A program made the position numbers and the translations under genes. Shown here in pieces: positions 15,466 through 23,020 of a stretch of 37,137 nucleotides of DNA. The stretch spans positions 1-37,137 of the forward strand of contig JABHCN010000010.1 of the NCBI GenBank assembly GCA_018673475.1. The letters are read 5' to 3'. This DNA comes from Actinomycetota bacterium (GTDB lineage Bacteria > Actinomycetota > Acidimicrobiia > Acidimicrobiales > MedAcidi-G1). Below the pieces are notes generated by a model, which saw only the letters and a list, made by a program, of their open reading frames with translations, was not told where the DNA came from and did no database searches. Every line of letters begins with the position of its first letter. Position 1 is the first letter of the stretch.

Positions 15466-16656
15466 ATGAGCCACATGCGGCCCTCGAGGCTTCTCGTGTT
15501 TGCGATTACCGCAAGCGGGCTGCTCAGCAACTCGGTACTCGTGAGTTCGACACCCGAGATCCTGAGAGACCTGGGCCATCCCATCAGTCGGGCAGGTCTG
15601 GTTGTCGCCGCAGGGGCGATACCGGGGATCGTCGTGGCACCCGCAGTCGGCTTCCTGGCCGACCGGTACGGCCGGCGTCGGATTCTCCTGCCCTGCCTGA
15701 TCATCTTCGGTGTGTTCGGCCTGGCGGCCGGATTCAGCCCAACCCTCGGGTGGTTGCTGGCGGCACGGATAGCTCAGGGTGTCGGGGCAGCCGGCCTCAT
15801 CAACCTGGCTGTGGTGCTGATCGTCGACCACTGGGATGGCCTGGACCGGGCAGCACTGATTGGTCAGAACTCGGCGGTCATCACGGTTGCGGTGGCCGTC
15901 TACCCGGTACTCGGTGGCGGCATCACGGACCTGTTCGGCTGGCGCTGGATGTTTGTCTCCTACGCGATACCGCTCGTGGTGGCCGGCCTTGTGGGACTCC
16001 ACCTCGTGGCCGACCAACCGGTCCAGTCCGGGAAGGTGCGCGACCAGGTCAGGGCGGCCCTTGTAGAAATCCGCCGCCCGGTCACAGGTACGGTGATCGT
16101 GCTGGGCGCCATCGTGTTCCTCCTCATCTTTGGCCTCTTCCTCTCTCTCATGCCCATCCACATGGACCAGAAGTTCGGCCTGGGCCCGACCCAGCGGGGC
16201 CTCGTCGCTGCGGTCCCGGCACTCTCCTCGACCGTGTCCTCGTTGCTGGTCGCCAGAGCCCGTGCCAGGGTCCATGGTGGTTGGCTGGTCTACACGGGGA
16301 TGTTCGTGTTCGCAGGAACCTTCGTGATCATGGGTGTGGCGTCGCTCTGGGTTCTCGTAGTAGCCGCGGCTCTGTACGGCCTGGCCGAGGGGCTGACCAT
16401 CCCGACCATGCAGGACCTTGTCGCCGACGAGGCGCCAGAGCACCTCAGGGCAGCGGTCCTGGCGGCATGGGTGGGTGCAGTTCGCGTCGGGCAGACAGTG
16501 GGACCCATCGGTGTGACCATGGCCCTCGCCTACTGGTCAACCGGGAGCGTTCTGGTCGTCTCGGGACTGGCGCTCTTCGTCGTCAGCGTCATCGCCACGC
16601 TGACCCGCACCCTTGTTCCCCGAAACGGCGGCGGGCAGCCGACACTCAGCGGTTAG
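15466..16656 (+). CDS. MFS transporter (12-helix drug-exporter type)
   Basis: A 396-residue complete MFS protein. The helix 2-3 signature loop is FLADRYGRRR (around residues 62-71). The following segment GFSPTLGWLLAARIAQGVGAAGLINLAVVLI is typical of the DHA1 multidrug/sugar-efflux group. About twelve hydrophobic segments are evident, with the usual central loop after helix 6. The substrate is unknown. It differs from the MFS gene at the window start. Its stop codon TAG (16654-16656) is also the beginning of the proC -10 element. The palindrome about 95 bases upstream could be an operator, but no regulator gene adjoins it. Confidence 0.9.
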   Translation: MSHMRPSRLLVFAITASGLLSNSVLVSSTPEILRDLGHPISRAGLVVAAGAIPGIVVAPAVGFLADRYGRRRILLPCLIIFGVFGLAAGFSPTLGWLLAARIAQGVGAAGLINLAVVLIVDHWDGLDRAALIGQNSAVITVAVAVYPVLGGGITDLFGWRWMFVSYAIPLVVAGLVGLHLVADQPVQSGKVRDQVRAALVEIRRPVTGTVIVLGAIVFLLIFGLFLSLMPIHMDQKFGLGPTQRGLVAAVPALSSTVSSLLVARARARVHGGWLVYTGMFVFAGTFVIMGVASLWVLVVAAALYGLAEGLTIPTMQDLVADEAPEHLRAAVLAAWVGAVRVGQTVGPIGVTMALAYWSTGSVLVVSGLALFVVSVIATLTRTLVPRNGGGQPTLSG

Positions 16657-16659
16657 GTT
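16654..16659 (+). promoter_or_regulatory. Leaderless-type -10 element of proC, overlapping the upstream stop codon
   Basis: TAGGTT ends 7 bases before the GTG at 16667. Its first three bases are the TAG stop of the MFS gene. Confidence 0.5.
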
Positions 16660-16666
16660 CCACCCC

Positions 16667-17461
16667 GTGACGATGCGCCTGCAGGTGATAGGTGGTGGCC
16701 AGATGGGTGAGGCCCTCGTGGGGGGCCTCGTGGCATCGGGATGGGCCACAGCCGGCGAGATCCACGTCGTGGAACCCGATGTCGACCGCCGAATCGAACT
16801 GGAGTCGTCTGTCCCTGGGCTGACCTGTGGCGCAGAGCCACTGAACGGCGTTGATGCCCTGATCGCCGTCAAGCCACACATCGTGGCGGCGGTGTGTGCC
16901 GCGCTCACTGCGGCTGGCGTGGGCAGGGTTCTCTCGATTGCAGCAGGCGTCCGTCTGGACACCCTCGAAGAGGGCCTAGGCGCCGGAGCAGCCGTGGTGC
17001 GTGCAATGCCCAACACCCCGTCGCTGGTCGGCGAGGGTGCTGCGGCAGTCGCAGCCGGCAAGAACGCCGGTGACGAGGACCTCCGTTGGGCATCAGAGGT
17101 TCTTTCGGCCGTCGGAACGGTCGTGGTCGTGGATGAGCCGATGATGGATGCCGTCACCGGGCTCTCCGGGTCGGGACCCGCCTACCTGTTCCTGCTGGCC
17201 GAAGCCCTCATCGATGCCGGTGTCGCCGAGGGCCTTCCACATGAGACCGCCACGGCGCTCACTGAACAGATGCTGACGGGTGCGACAACCCTGCTACGTA
17301 GGTCCGATGCCCCGCCGTCGGTGCTGCGCCAGAACGTCACATCCAAGGGTGGGACGACCGCTGCAGGCATCGCCGTGTTCGAGGCGGCTGACTTCTCAGG
17401 GCTGGTCGCAGCGGTGGTATCGGCCGCCAGCGAACGATCCCGGGAACTGGGAGGTACCTGA
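16667..17461 (+). CDS. proC: Pyrroline-5-carboxylate reductase
   Basis: A 264-residue ProC, which reduces 1-pyrroline-5-carboxylate to L-proline with NAD(P)H in the cytoplasm. It has the dinucleotide motif VIGGGQMGEAL near the N-terminus, the segment VRAMPNTPSLVGEG, and the C-terminal signature DAVTGLSGSGPAYLFLLAEALIDAGVAEG spread over its usual position, then TSKGGTTAAGI. GTG 16667 is preferred because of the TAGGTT element before it; ATG 16673, two codons later, is also possible. An extension to 16613 would overlap the MFS gene and carries no family sequence. The SAM hydrolase gene follows after 2 bases. Confidence 0.93.
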   Translation: MTMRLQVIGGGQMGEALVGGLVASGWATAGEIHVVEPDVDRRIELESSVPGLTCGAEPLNGVDALIAVKPHIVAAVCAALTAAGVGRVLSIAAGVRLDTLEEGLGAGAAVVRAMPNTPSLVGEGAAAVAAGKNAGDEDLRWASEVLSAVGTVVVVDEPMMDAVTGLSGSGPAYLFLLAEALIDAGVAEGLPHETATALTEQMLTGATTLLRRSDAPPSVLRQNVTSKGGTTAAGIAVFEAADFSGLVAAVVSAASERSRELGGT

Positions 17462-17463
17462 GG

Positions 17464-18336
17464 GTGGGTCGCCGCTACGACACCCTCTCGTTTCTTTCCG
17501 ACTACGGGACCGACGACGAGTTCGTCGGCGTGGTCCACTCCGTGGTCCGGAGCATCGCACCACACCTGGCAATTGTCGACGTCACGCATGGCATCCCCGC
17601 GCACGACGTCCGTGCTGGTGGTCTCACGCTGGCCCGAAGCGCCCAGTACCTGTGCCCGGGGGTCGTCCTCGCCGTCGTTGATCCGGGCGTGGCAACCTCC
17701 CGGCGTGCCGTTGCCGTGGAGGTAGGTGACGGCGAGTCCGTGCTCATCGGACCCGACAACGGTCTCCTGGCACCAGCTGTGGCGCTCGTCGGCGGTGCTT
17801 CAAGGGCGGTTTCGCTGACCAGCACCGAATACCACCTGCCCGCTCCCGGCCCCACCTTTGCCGGTCGTGACCTGTTCGCACCCGTCGCAGCACACCTGGC
17901 CAACGGTGTGGAGCTTGGCGAGTTCGGCGAAGAGGTGGATCCGTCAACACTGCTCCCGGGTGTTATGCCGGTCGCTGCAGTCGAGGACGACGGCCTGCAC
18001 GCAGAGGTTCTCTGGGTGGACCGGTTCGGCAATGTCCAACTGAATGTGGGTCCCGACGAACTCGGCGACGTTGTCGGTCAGATAGGCGGCCGGTGTCAGG
18101 TCCGAAGCGCCGGAACGGCAAGGCCGGTCGTGAGGGTTTTCGCCTTCGACGAGGTGCCCGCTGGGGGCCTCGGGTTGCTGGTGGATTCCTACGGGTTGGC
18201 GACCCTCGTCGTCGACCGGGCGTCTGCTGCGGTTGACCTGGGCGTGTCGGCAGGTGATTCCCTCGTGCTGGCGCCGACCGGTGACGACTCGGATTCTGTC
18301 ACCCGGGTCGAACTCGGAAGGAGCGAACCAGTCTGA
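17464..18336 (+). CDS. S-adenosyl-L-methionine hydrolase (adenosine-forming)
   Basis: A 290-residue DUF62 / SAM hydroxide adenosyltransferase, which cleaves SAM with water into adenosine and methionine. Segments present are SDYGTDDEFVGVVHSV, VDVTHGIPAHDVRAGG, AVVDPGVATSRRAVAV, GPDNGLLAPA, FAGRDLFAPVAAHLANG and the C-terminal-domain DRFGNVQLNV. The fluorinase/chlorinase relatives have an extra loop that is not apparent, so a hydrolase is more likely (inference). It probably belongs to an operon with proC, and its stop overlaps the next small gene by one base (TGATG). The physiological purpose in most bacteria is not settled. Confidence 0.9.
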   Translation: MGRRYDTLSFLSDYGTDDEFVGVVHSVVRSIAPHLAIVDVTHGIPAHDVRAGGLTLARSAQYLCPGVVLAVVDPGVATSRRAVAVEVGDGESVLIGPDNGLLAPAVALVGGASRAVSLTSTEYHLPAPGPTFAGRDLFAPVAAHLANGVELGEFGEEVDPSTLLPGVMPVAAVEDDGLHAEVLWVDRFGNVQLNVGPDELGDVVGQIGGRCQVRSAGTARPVVRVFAFDEVPAGGLGLLVDSYGLATLVVDRASAAVDLGVSAGDSLVLAPTGDDSDSVTRVELGRSEPV

Positions 18337-18425
18337 TGCGGTTCGGAACGACAATCGTCACGGCGATCCTGCTTGCCGCCATCCTGGGTGCCGCAGTCGT
18401 CCAGTTCGTACTGCTGCTCGACTAG
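18336..18425 (+). CDS. 29-residue single-pass membrane peptide
   Basis: A short open frame starting in a TGATG overlap with the SAM hydrolase stop. It encodes 29 residues: MRFGTT, then one hydrophobic helix of about 20 residues rich in Ala, Leu, Ile and Val, ending in LLLD. Third codon positions are mostly G or C, as in real genes nearby. An AAGGAG lies about 12 bases upstream, which is far, so coupling to the upstream gene is more likely. Its stop shares the CTAG palindrome with the stop of the convergent membrane-protein gene. Function unknown; not recognised. Confidence 0.5.
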   Translation: MRFGTTIVTAILLAAILGAAVVQFVLLLD

Positions 18426-19117
18426 TTGTCGGCTGGCACATTGCCGGCGCTTGTCGCCGTGAGCGCCCCGGCGAAGATGAGGGCAATGCCGATTACCACC
18501 GAAATAGAGAAGCCGGTCATCTCGTCGACGACCGAGTTGAGGAGCCCACCGAGGCTGAGCGTTACGGCACCCAGCGCGATCAACACATTCCCCGTGCCGC
18601 CCCTGACGGCAGATGCCCCTCCGGTGCGGAAGAGGCGGGTCGCCGACCAGACTGAACCCCCGACCACGACCAGCGCCCCGAGCGACGATGCCAGAGCCGC
18701 TGCGATTCTCGGTCCGGCTCCGAACACCTCGCTGCCCTGTGGCAGTTCGTCGGCGATGAACGTGCCGGTGGTGGGTGCCATCAACACGATCCCGGCGCCG
18801 AAGGCACAGGCCACGACTGTGACAAGGGCAATCCGATCAGCTTTCGGCCGCGGCATCATCAGGTAGACGGTTCCCAACGCCAGAATCGGAACGTTGAGGA
18901 CGGCTCCGAATATGTAGAAGGCCCGGAACGGTCCTGCCGACCAGCCCACGGATGCGCCGAGCCACATCGAGCCGGCACCCAGGCTGAACAACATGAGTGC
19001 CACGGTCCATGCCATGTCCTGGGGCCTGTGCCTGTCCAGCCAGCGTTCCAGGACAGTGGCTGTGAAGCCCAGCGAGATGAGCGTGGCTGCGGAGGCGAGG
19101 GCGATCTGGATGCTCAC
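18422..19117 (-). CDS. Seven-helix membrane protein of unknown function
   Basis: A 231-residue integral membrane protein with about seven hydrophobic segments (roughly residues 2-22, 37-56, 64-88, 95-115, 138-160, 174-194 and 203-224). No cofactor or catalytic motif was recognised. The loop WLDRHRPQDMAW lies between helices 1 and 2. GTG 19117 is chosen because a TACCGT element lies 8 bases upstream and the first helix begins at once; a longer reading to 19294 adds non-hydrophobic Cys/Pro-rich sequence running back to the rex promoter. It converges on the 29-residue peptide gene with overlapping stops. The rex gene is divergent from it. Confidence 0.7.
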   Translation of the reverse strand: MSIQIALASAATLISLGFTATVLERWLDRHRPQDMAWTVALMLFSLGAGSMWLGASVGWSAGPFRAFYIFGAVLNVPILALGTVYLMMPRPKADRIALVTVVACAFGAGIVLMAPTTGTFIADELPQGSEVFGAGPRIAAALASSLGALVVVGGSVWSATRLFRTGGASAVRGGTGNVLIALGAVTLSLGGLLNSVVDEMTGFSISVVIGIALIFAGALTATSAGNVPADN

Positions 19118-19125
19118 GCAGGCGC

Positions 19126-19131
19126 ACGGTA
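19126..19131 (-). promoter_or_regulatory. Leaderless-type -10 element of the seven-helix protein gene
   Basis: Reads TACCGT on the minus strand, 8 bases before the GTG at 19117. Confidence 0.4.
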
Positions 19132-19196
19132 CGGCCCTTCGCGGCAATCCGCCATCCTGCACCGGTGGGCATGGGCCGAACCCGCCAGGAGGTGAC

Positions 19197-19214
19197 CTGT
19201 GAAGGAGCGCACAA
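19197..19214 (+). promoter_or_regulatory. Candidate Rex operator at the rex promoter
   Basis: CTGTGAAGGAGCGCACAA matches 13 of 18 positions of the actinobacterial Rex consensus TTGTGAACGCGTTCACAA (consensus recalled from Streptomyces work). It ends 5 bases before the -10 at 19220, covering the expected -35 position, so Rex bound here would block its own transcription. Confidence 0.6.
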
Positions 19215-19219
19215 GCGCC

Positions 19220-19225
19220 TAGCGT
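19220..19225 (+). promoter_or_regulatory. Leaderless-type -10 element of rex
   Basis: TAGCGT ends 6 bases before the ATG at 19232. Confidence 0.55.
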
Positions 19226-19231
19226 TGGGCC

Positions 19232-19957
19232 ATGGCAGCCGGCGGCAGCACACCCGACCGAGACCTCCCCATAGCCGAGATGGGCGTTGTTCAACCCGAG
19301 GGATCCTCCTCTCCCATCCCCGAAGCGACCCTCGCACGCCTGCCCGTCTACATGCGGAGCCTCGTCGAGATGGCCGACGAGGGCATCGGCACCGTCTCAT
19401 CCCGCCAACTCGCCGACCTGGCGGGAGTCAACGCCGCAAAGGTGCGCAAGGACCTCTCCCACCTGGGGGCCTACGGCAAGCGTGGGGTGGGCTACGACGT
19501 CGATCGCCTGCTTGCCGAGATAGGTGGAGCACTCGGTGGTTCGCTGACACCAGTGGTCATTGTTGGTGCCGGAAATCTCGGTAGGGCCCTCAGCAGGTAC
19601 GACGGCTTCATGGCCGGTGGATTCCCGGTGGTTGCCATTGTCGACTCCGACCGTTCACTCGAGGGTCGAGTGATCTCCGGAGTGTCGATCACACACGTCG
19701 ACCACATGGACGAGGTGGTGTGCGCCACAGGCTGCCGGCTGGGCATCGTCGCCACACCGGCCCATGCCGCCCAGGAGGCCGTCGACCGCCTCGTGGGGGC
19801 AGGCCTGCGGTCCATACTCAACTTCGCACCGGCCGTGGTCTCAGTCCCTCCCGAGGTCCAGCTGCGCAAGGTCGACCTTGCAACCGAACTGCAGATCCTT
19901 GGCTATTACGAGCACGTTCGAACCTCGAGCGAGGCTCGCGAGCAGGCTGCCGGATGA
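19232..19957 (+). CDS. rex: Redox-sensing transcriptional repressor Rex
   Basis: A 241-residue Rex repressor, which binds DNA when NAD+ is high and releases it when NADH rises. The winged-helix domain covers about residues 30-90 (SSRQLADLAGVNAAKVRKDLSHLG and GKRGVGYDV). The NAD(H)-binding Rossmann domain starts at VGAGNLGRAL (111-120). The C-terminal ELQILGYYEHV is the domain-swapped helix region. About 28 N-terminal residues precede the usual family start, so a later start is possible, but no better start signal is seen than the leaderless promoter. It heads the haem operon, as in Streptomyces coelicolor rex-hemACD. Confidence 0.94.
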   Translation: MAAGGSTPDRDLPIAEMGVVQPEGSSSPIPEATLARLPVYMRSLVEMADEGIGTVSSRQLADLAGVNAAKVRKDLSHLGAYGKRGVGYDVDRLLAEIGGALGGSLTPVVIVGAGNLGRALSRYDGFMAGGFPVVAIVDSDRSLEGRVISGVSITHVDHMDEVVCATGCRLGIVATPAHAAQEAVDRLVGAGLRSILNFAPAVVSVPPEVQLRKVDLATELQILGYYEHVRTSSEAREQAAG

Positions 19958-20069
19958 CAGTTATCCGAGGGGATGACCCCGGGGGGTTGGCACCAGGGGG
20001 TCTATTCGGGAATGCTGGGGGCCGTCGTCCCCGATTCGACCGGTAGTCGAGAAACAGGAGCACCTAGTC
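19958..20069 (+). other. rex-hemA gap with possible competing hairpins
   Basis: A C-run (GACCCC, 19975-19980) can pair with an adjacent G-run (GGGGTT, 19983-19988) or with GGGGTC at 19997-20002, so the RNA could form mutually exclusive hairpins. No T-tract follows. An AGGAG about 9 bases before the hemA GTG serves as ribosome-binding site. An attenuator or processing site is possible but unproved. Confidence 0.35.
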
Positions 20070-21329
20070 GTGTCGGTAGTGGTCGTTGGGCTGAACCACC
20101 GCACAGTGCCACTTGACCTGCTCGAGCGGATGACGGTTCCGTCTTCGTTGCTTCCCAAGGCACTCGCAGATCTGGTCTCACGTGAGCACGTCACCGAGGC
20201 GGTGCTGCTCTCGACGTGCAATCGAATCGAGGTCTACGCCTTCGCAGAGAAGTTCCACGGCGGCTACCAGGACATCCGTAACTTCTTCGCCGAGATCTCA
20301 CATCTCGCCCCTGAGGAGTTCTCGGACCATCTGACCGGTCTCTACGACGCCGACGCCGTTCGGCATCTCTTTGCTGTCGCCTCCGGGCTGGACTCGGCCG
20401 TGCTCGGCGAACACGAGATCCTGGGTCAGGTCCGCACGTCGTGGGAGGTGGCTGCCGACGAAGGTGCGGTTGGCCCTGTGTTGAACCCCATGTTCAGGCA
20501 TGCCCTCGAGGTCGGCAAGCGGGTACGGACCGAGACAGCGATCTCCCGCAGTATCACGTCGGTCTCACAGGCAGCCGTGGCGATGGCCGGCGAACGCCTC
20601 GGAGGCCTCACCGGCCGGAGGGTCCTGGTTGTCGGTGCCGGCGAAATGGGCGAGGGCATGGCAATGGCTCTGCACGGTGGCGGCGTGTCCGAGATTCTCG
20701 TGGCCAACCGCACCTGGGAGCGGGCCGTCGAGGTTGCCACCAGGCTCGGGGGAACGGCGGTGCGGCTCGAGGAACTTCCACGACATATTGCAGAGGTCGA
20801 CGTGCTCCTCACCTCGACGGGTGCATCATCGGTAATCCTCGAACACGGTGACATCGACGGCGTCGTCGGCAGCCGAAACGGCCGTGACCTCCTAATCGTC
20901 GATATTGCGGTTCCCCGCGACGTCGACCCGGCGGCCGGTGACCTTGATGGCGTGACCCTTCTCGACATGGACGACCTGCGCGCCTTCGCCGACATCGGAA
21001 TCAGCGAACGTCGGCGTGAGATCACCGCTGTCGAGGCCATTGTCGACGTCGAGTTGAACCGGTATGTCGACGAGTCCACCGCCCGGCTGGTTGCTCCGCT
21101 CATTGCCCAACTGCATGGTCGGGCCGAAGAGGTCCGTGCCGGCGAACTGGAGAGGCTGGCCAACCGACTCGGCGAACTGGACGACCGCCAGCGGGCCGCC
21201 GTCGAGGCACTGGCGGTCGGCATAGTCGGAAAGTTGCTGCACGAGCCCACGGTTCGCATGAAAGACGCCGCGGGTACGGCACGTGGCGAGCGCCTGGCTG
21301 AGGCAATGCGCGACCTCTTCGACCTCTAG
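20070..21329 (+). CDS. hemA: Glutamyl-tRNA reductase
   Basis: A 419-residue HemA, the first committed enzyme of C5 haem synthesis, converting glutamyl-tRNA to glutamate-1-semialdehyde with NADPH. The catalytic Cys50 lies in LLSTCNRIEVYA. Other family segments are SGLDSAVLGEHEILGQVR, GKRVRTETAISRSITSVSQAAV, the nucleotide-binding VLVVGAGEMGEGMA and DIAVPRDVDPA. The C-terminal dimerisation helix bundle is complete. GTG 20070 follows an AGGAG at suitable distance, unlike the leaderless rex gene. Position after rex suggests NADH-linked control of haem supply. Confidence 0.96.
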   Translation: MSVVVVGLNHRTVPLDLLERMTVPSSLLPKALADLVSREHVTEAVLLSTCNRIEVYAFAEKFHGGYQDIRNFFAEISHLAPEEFSDHLTGLYDADAVRHLFAVASGLDSAVLGEHEILGQVRTSWEVAADEGAVGPVLNPMFRHALEVGKRVRTETAISRSITSVSQAAVAMAGERLGGLTGRRVLVVGAGEMGEGMAMALHGGGVSEILVANRTWERAVEVATRLGGTAVRLEELPRHIAEVDVLLTSTGASSVILEHGDIDGVVGSRNGRDLLIVDIAVPRDVDPAAGDLDGVTLLDMDDLRAFADIGISERRREITAVEAIVDVELNRYVDESTARLVAPLIAQLHGRAEEVRAGELERLANRLGELDDRQRAAVEALAVGIVGKLLHEPTVRMKDAAGTARGERLAEAMRDLFDL

Positions 21330-21345
21330 GCCGAGGCGAACAGCC

Positions 21346-22251
21346 ATGCGCATCCGGGTGGCTACCCGGGGCAGTGCCCTGGCCCTGTGGCAGGCCAACC
21401 GCGTGTCCTCCCTGCTGACCCGGACCCTTCCAGGTGTCGAGGTCGAGATCGTCACCGTGGAAACCACCGGAGATCGCGATCAGACAACTCCCCTGGAGCA
21501 GATGGGTGGTCTCGGAGTGTTCGTGAAAGAGGTCCAGGCGGCGGTCCTCGACGGCCGCGCCGACCTTGCCGTGCACTCTGCAAAGGACCTACCCGGCGGC
21601 CAGACGGACGGCTTGGCGCTGGCAGCGGTGCCTGAGCGTGCAGACCCGCGTGACGTTCTGGTGGGCTGTCGCCTTACCAGCCTTCCCGAGGGGGCCACCG
21701 TTGCCACGGGATCCATCCGTCGCCGGGCCCACCTCGCCAACCATCGACCCGACCTGCGGTTCACTGGCCTACGGGGCAACATAGGCACTCGTCTGGACAA
21801 GGCCCGGGAGGTCGACGCTGCCGTCATGGCCAAGGCTGCCCTTGACCGGCTGGGCCTGTGTCCAGAGATCGTGGACCCCCTGGAACCGGAGGTTCTCCTA
21901 CCCCAGGTGGGCCAGGGGGCGCTGGCGGTCGAATGTCGGACCGATTTCGAACTGCTCCAGGCACTTGAAGGCATGGATGACCCGGCCGCCCGGCGGGCGG
22001 TCGAGGCCGAGAGGGCCTTCCTGGTGGAACTGGGCACCGGTTGTGACCTTCCTGTAGCTGCACACGCTCGTCCGGCTGTCGACGATCCCCTCGGATCGGC
22101 CCTCACGGTGACCGGCGCAATCGCATCACCCGACGGAGCGGTCCTCGTAAGGGAGGAACGCACCGGCACCGACGGTGTGGCCATAGGTCATGCCATAGCC
22201 AGATACCTGCTCGACGAGCGTGGCGGTGCCGAGTTGATGGCACGGTCGTGA
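21346..22251 (+). CDS. hemC: Porphobilinogen deaminase (hydroxymethylbilane synthase)
   Basis: A 301-residue HemC, which joins four porphobilinogens into hydroxymethylbilane. It starts IRVATRGSALALWQAN, has the catalytic Asp81 in HSAKDLP, the basic segment GSIRRRAHLANHRPDL, and the cofactor-attachment Cys233 in GTGCDLPVAAHA. ATG 21346 is chosen since the family N-terminus begins there; a GAGGCG lies about 8 bases upstream. An earlier in-frame ATG at 21283 lies within hemA. It overlaps hemD by 4 bases. Confidence 0.95.
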   Translation: MRIRVATRGSALALWQANRVSSLLTRTLPGVEVEIVTVETTGDRDQTTPLEQMGGLGVFVKEVQAAVLDGRADLAVHSAKDLPGGQTDGLALAAVPERADPRDVLVGCRLTSLPEGATVATGSIRRRAHLANHRPDLRFTGLRGNIGTRLDKAREVDAAVMAKAALDRLGLCPEIVDPLEPEVLLPQVGQGALAVECRTDFELLQALEGMDDPAARRAVEAERAFLVELGTGCDLPVAAHARPAVDDPLGSALTVTGAIASPDGAVLVREERTGTDGVAIGHAIARYLLDERGGAELMARS

Positions 22252-22997
22252 ACAGGCCACTTTCAGGCGCCACGTTCGTAGTAACCAGGGCGACCGACCA
22301 GGCCGCCACCCTCACGGCCGCGCTGGTCGAACTGGGTGCCACGGTTGTTGAGTTGCCGGTGATCGCCATCACCGATCCGGCAGACGGGGGGGCAGCGCTT
22401 GAGGCGGCGGTGAGGGGTCTCAGAACCTATGACTGGGTCGTCGTGACCTCGCCGAACGGATCCCACCGCCTGGTTGACGCGATCTCATCCCAGGACCCAA
22501 CTCCTGGAGGTAGCGACTGCCCCCGGTTTGCGGCAATCGGACCCAGGACGGCGGCTCCGCTTCTCGAGGCGGGCATGGTCGTCGACCTGGTTCCGGAACC
22601 GTCGGTAGCCGAGGCCCTCCTCGGTGCATTTCCAGCGCCTCCTTCGGGAGGTCGTGTGCTGGTGGCCAGGGCCGAGGTCGCAAGGCCCGTCCTGCCCGAT
22701 GGGCTGCGGGCCGCCGGCTGGGAGGTCGACGTTGTGGCTGCCTATCGCAACGTGGCGCCCCACGCCGATCCCGACCTGGTGGCAAGGGCCCGTGGTGCGG
22801 ACGCCGTCACATTCACCTCGGAGTCGACCGTGCGCCGCTACGTCGACCTTGTAGGCCGATCGATGCCACCCGATGCCGTCTGTATCGGTCCGATCAGTGC
22901 CGCGGCCGCCCGGGACATGGGCTTCCGGGTCACCGAGGCGGACCCCTGCTCGCTTGCAGGTCTGGTCGCCGCCGCATGCACGCTGTCCGGGTCCTGA
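22248..22997 (+). CDS. hemD: Uroporphyrinogen-III synthase
   Basis: A 249-residue HemD-family protein, which closes hydroxymethylbilane to uroporphyrinogen III with inversion of ring D. This family is poorly conserved; supporting segments are FVVTRATDQAATLTAALVELGATVVELPVIAI at the start, YDWVVVTSPNGSHRLVDA, VLVARAEVARPVLPDGLRAAGWEVDVVAAYRN and DAVTFTSESTVRRYVDL with the usual domain spacing. It starts with GTG overlapping the hemC stop by 4 bases. Unlike the Streptomyces hemD, it is not visibly fused to a SAM uroporphyrinogen methyltransferase domain. Confidence 0.9.
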   Translation: MNRPLSGATFVVTRATDQAATLTAALVELGATVVELPVIAITDPADGGAALEAAVRGLRTYDWVVVTSPNGSHRLVDAISSQDPTPGGSDCPRFAAIGPRTAAPLLEAGMVVDLVPEPSVAEALLGAFPAPPSGGRVLVARAEVARPVLPDGLRAAGWEVDVVAAYRNVAPHADPDLVARARGADAVTFTSESTVRRYVDLVGRSMPPDAVCIGPISAAAARDMGFRVTEADPCSLAGLVAAACTLSGS

Positions 22998-23008
22998 GCA
23001 GACCTTCG

Positions 23009-23014
23009 TAGGCT
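23009..23014 (+). promoter_or_regulatory. Leaderless-type -10 element before hemB
   Basis: TAGGCT ends 6 bases before the GTG at 23021, which suggests that hemB-hemL can also be transcribed separately from rex-hemACD. Confidence 0.5.
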
Positions 23015-23020
23015 CCTACG

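Noticed and set aside
15402-16670. Plus-strand 422-codon reading over the second MFS gene
   Set aside because: Arg/Gly/Pro-rich shadow in another frame; the MFS gene in the correct frame has clear helices and signature loop.
19975-20002. Rho-independent terminator between rex and hemA
   Set aside because: The C- and G-runs can pair, but no T-tract follows and rex-hem cotranscription is expected.
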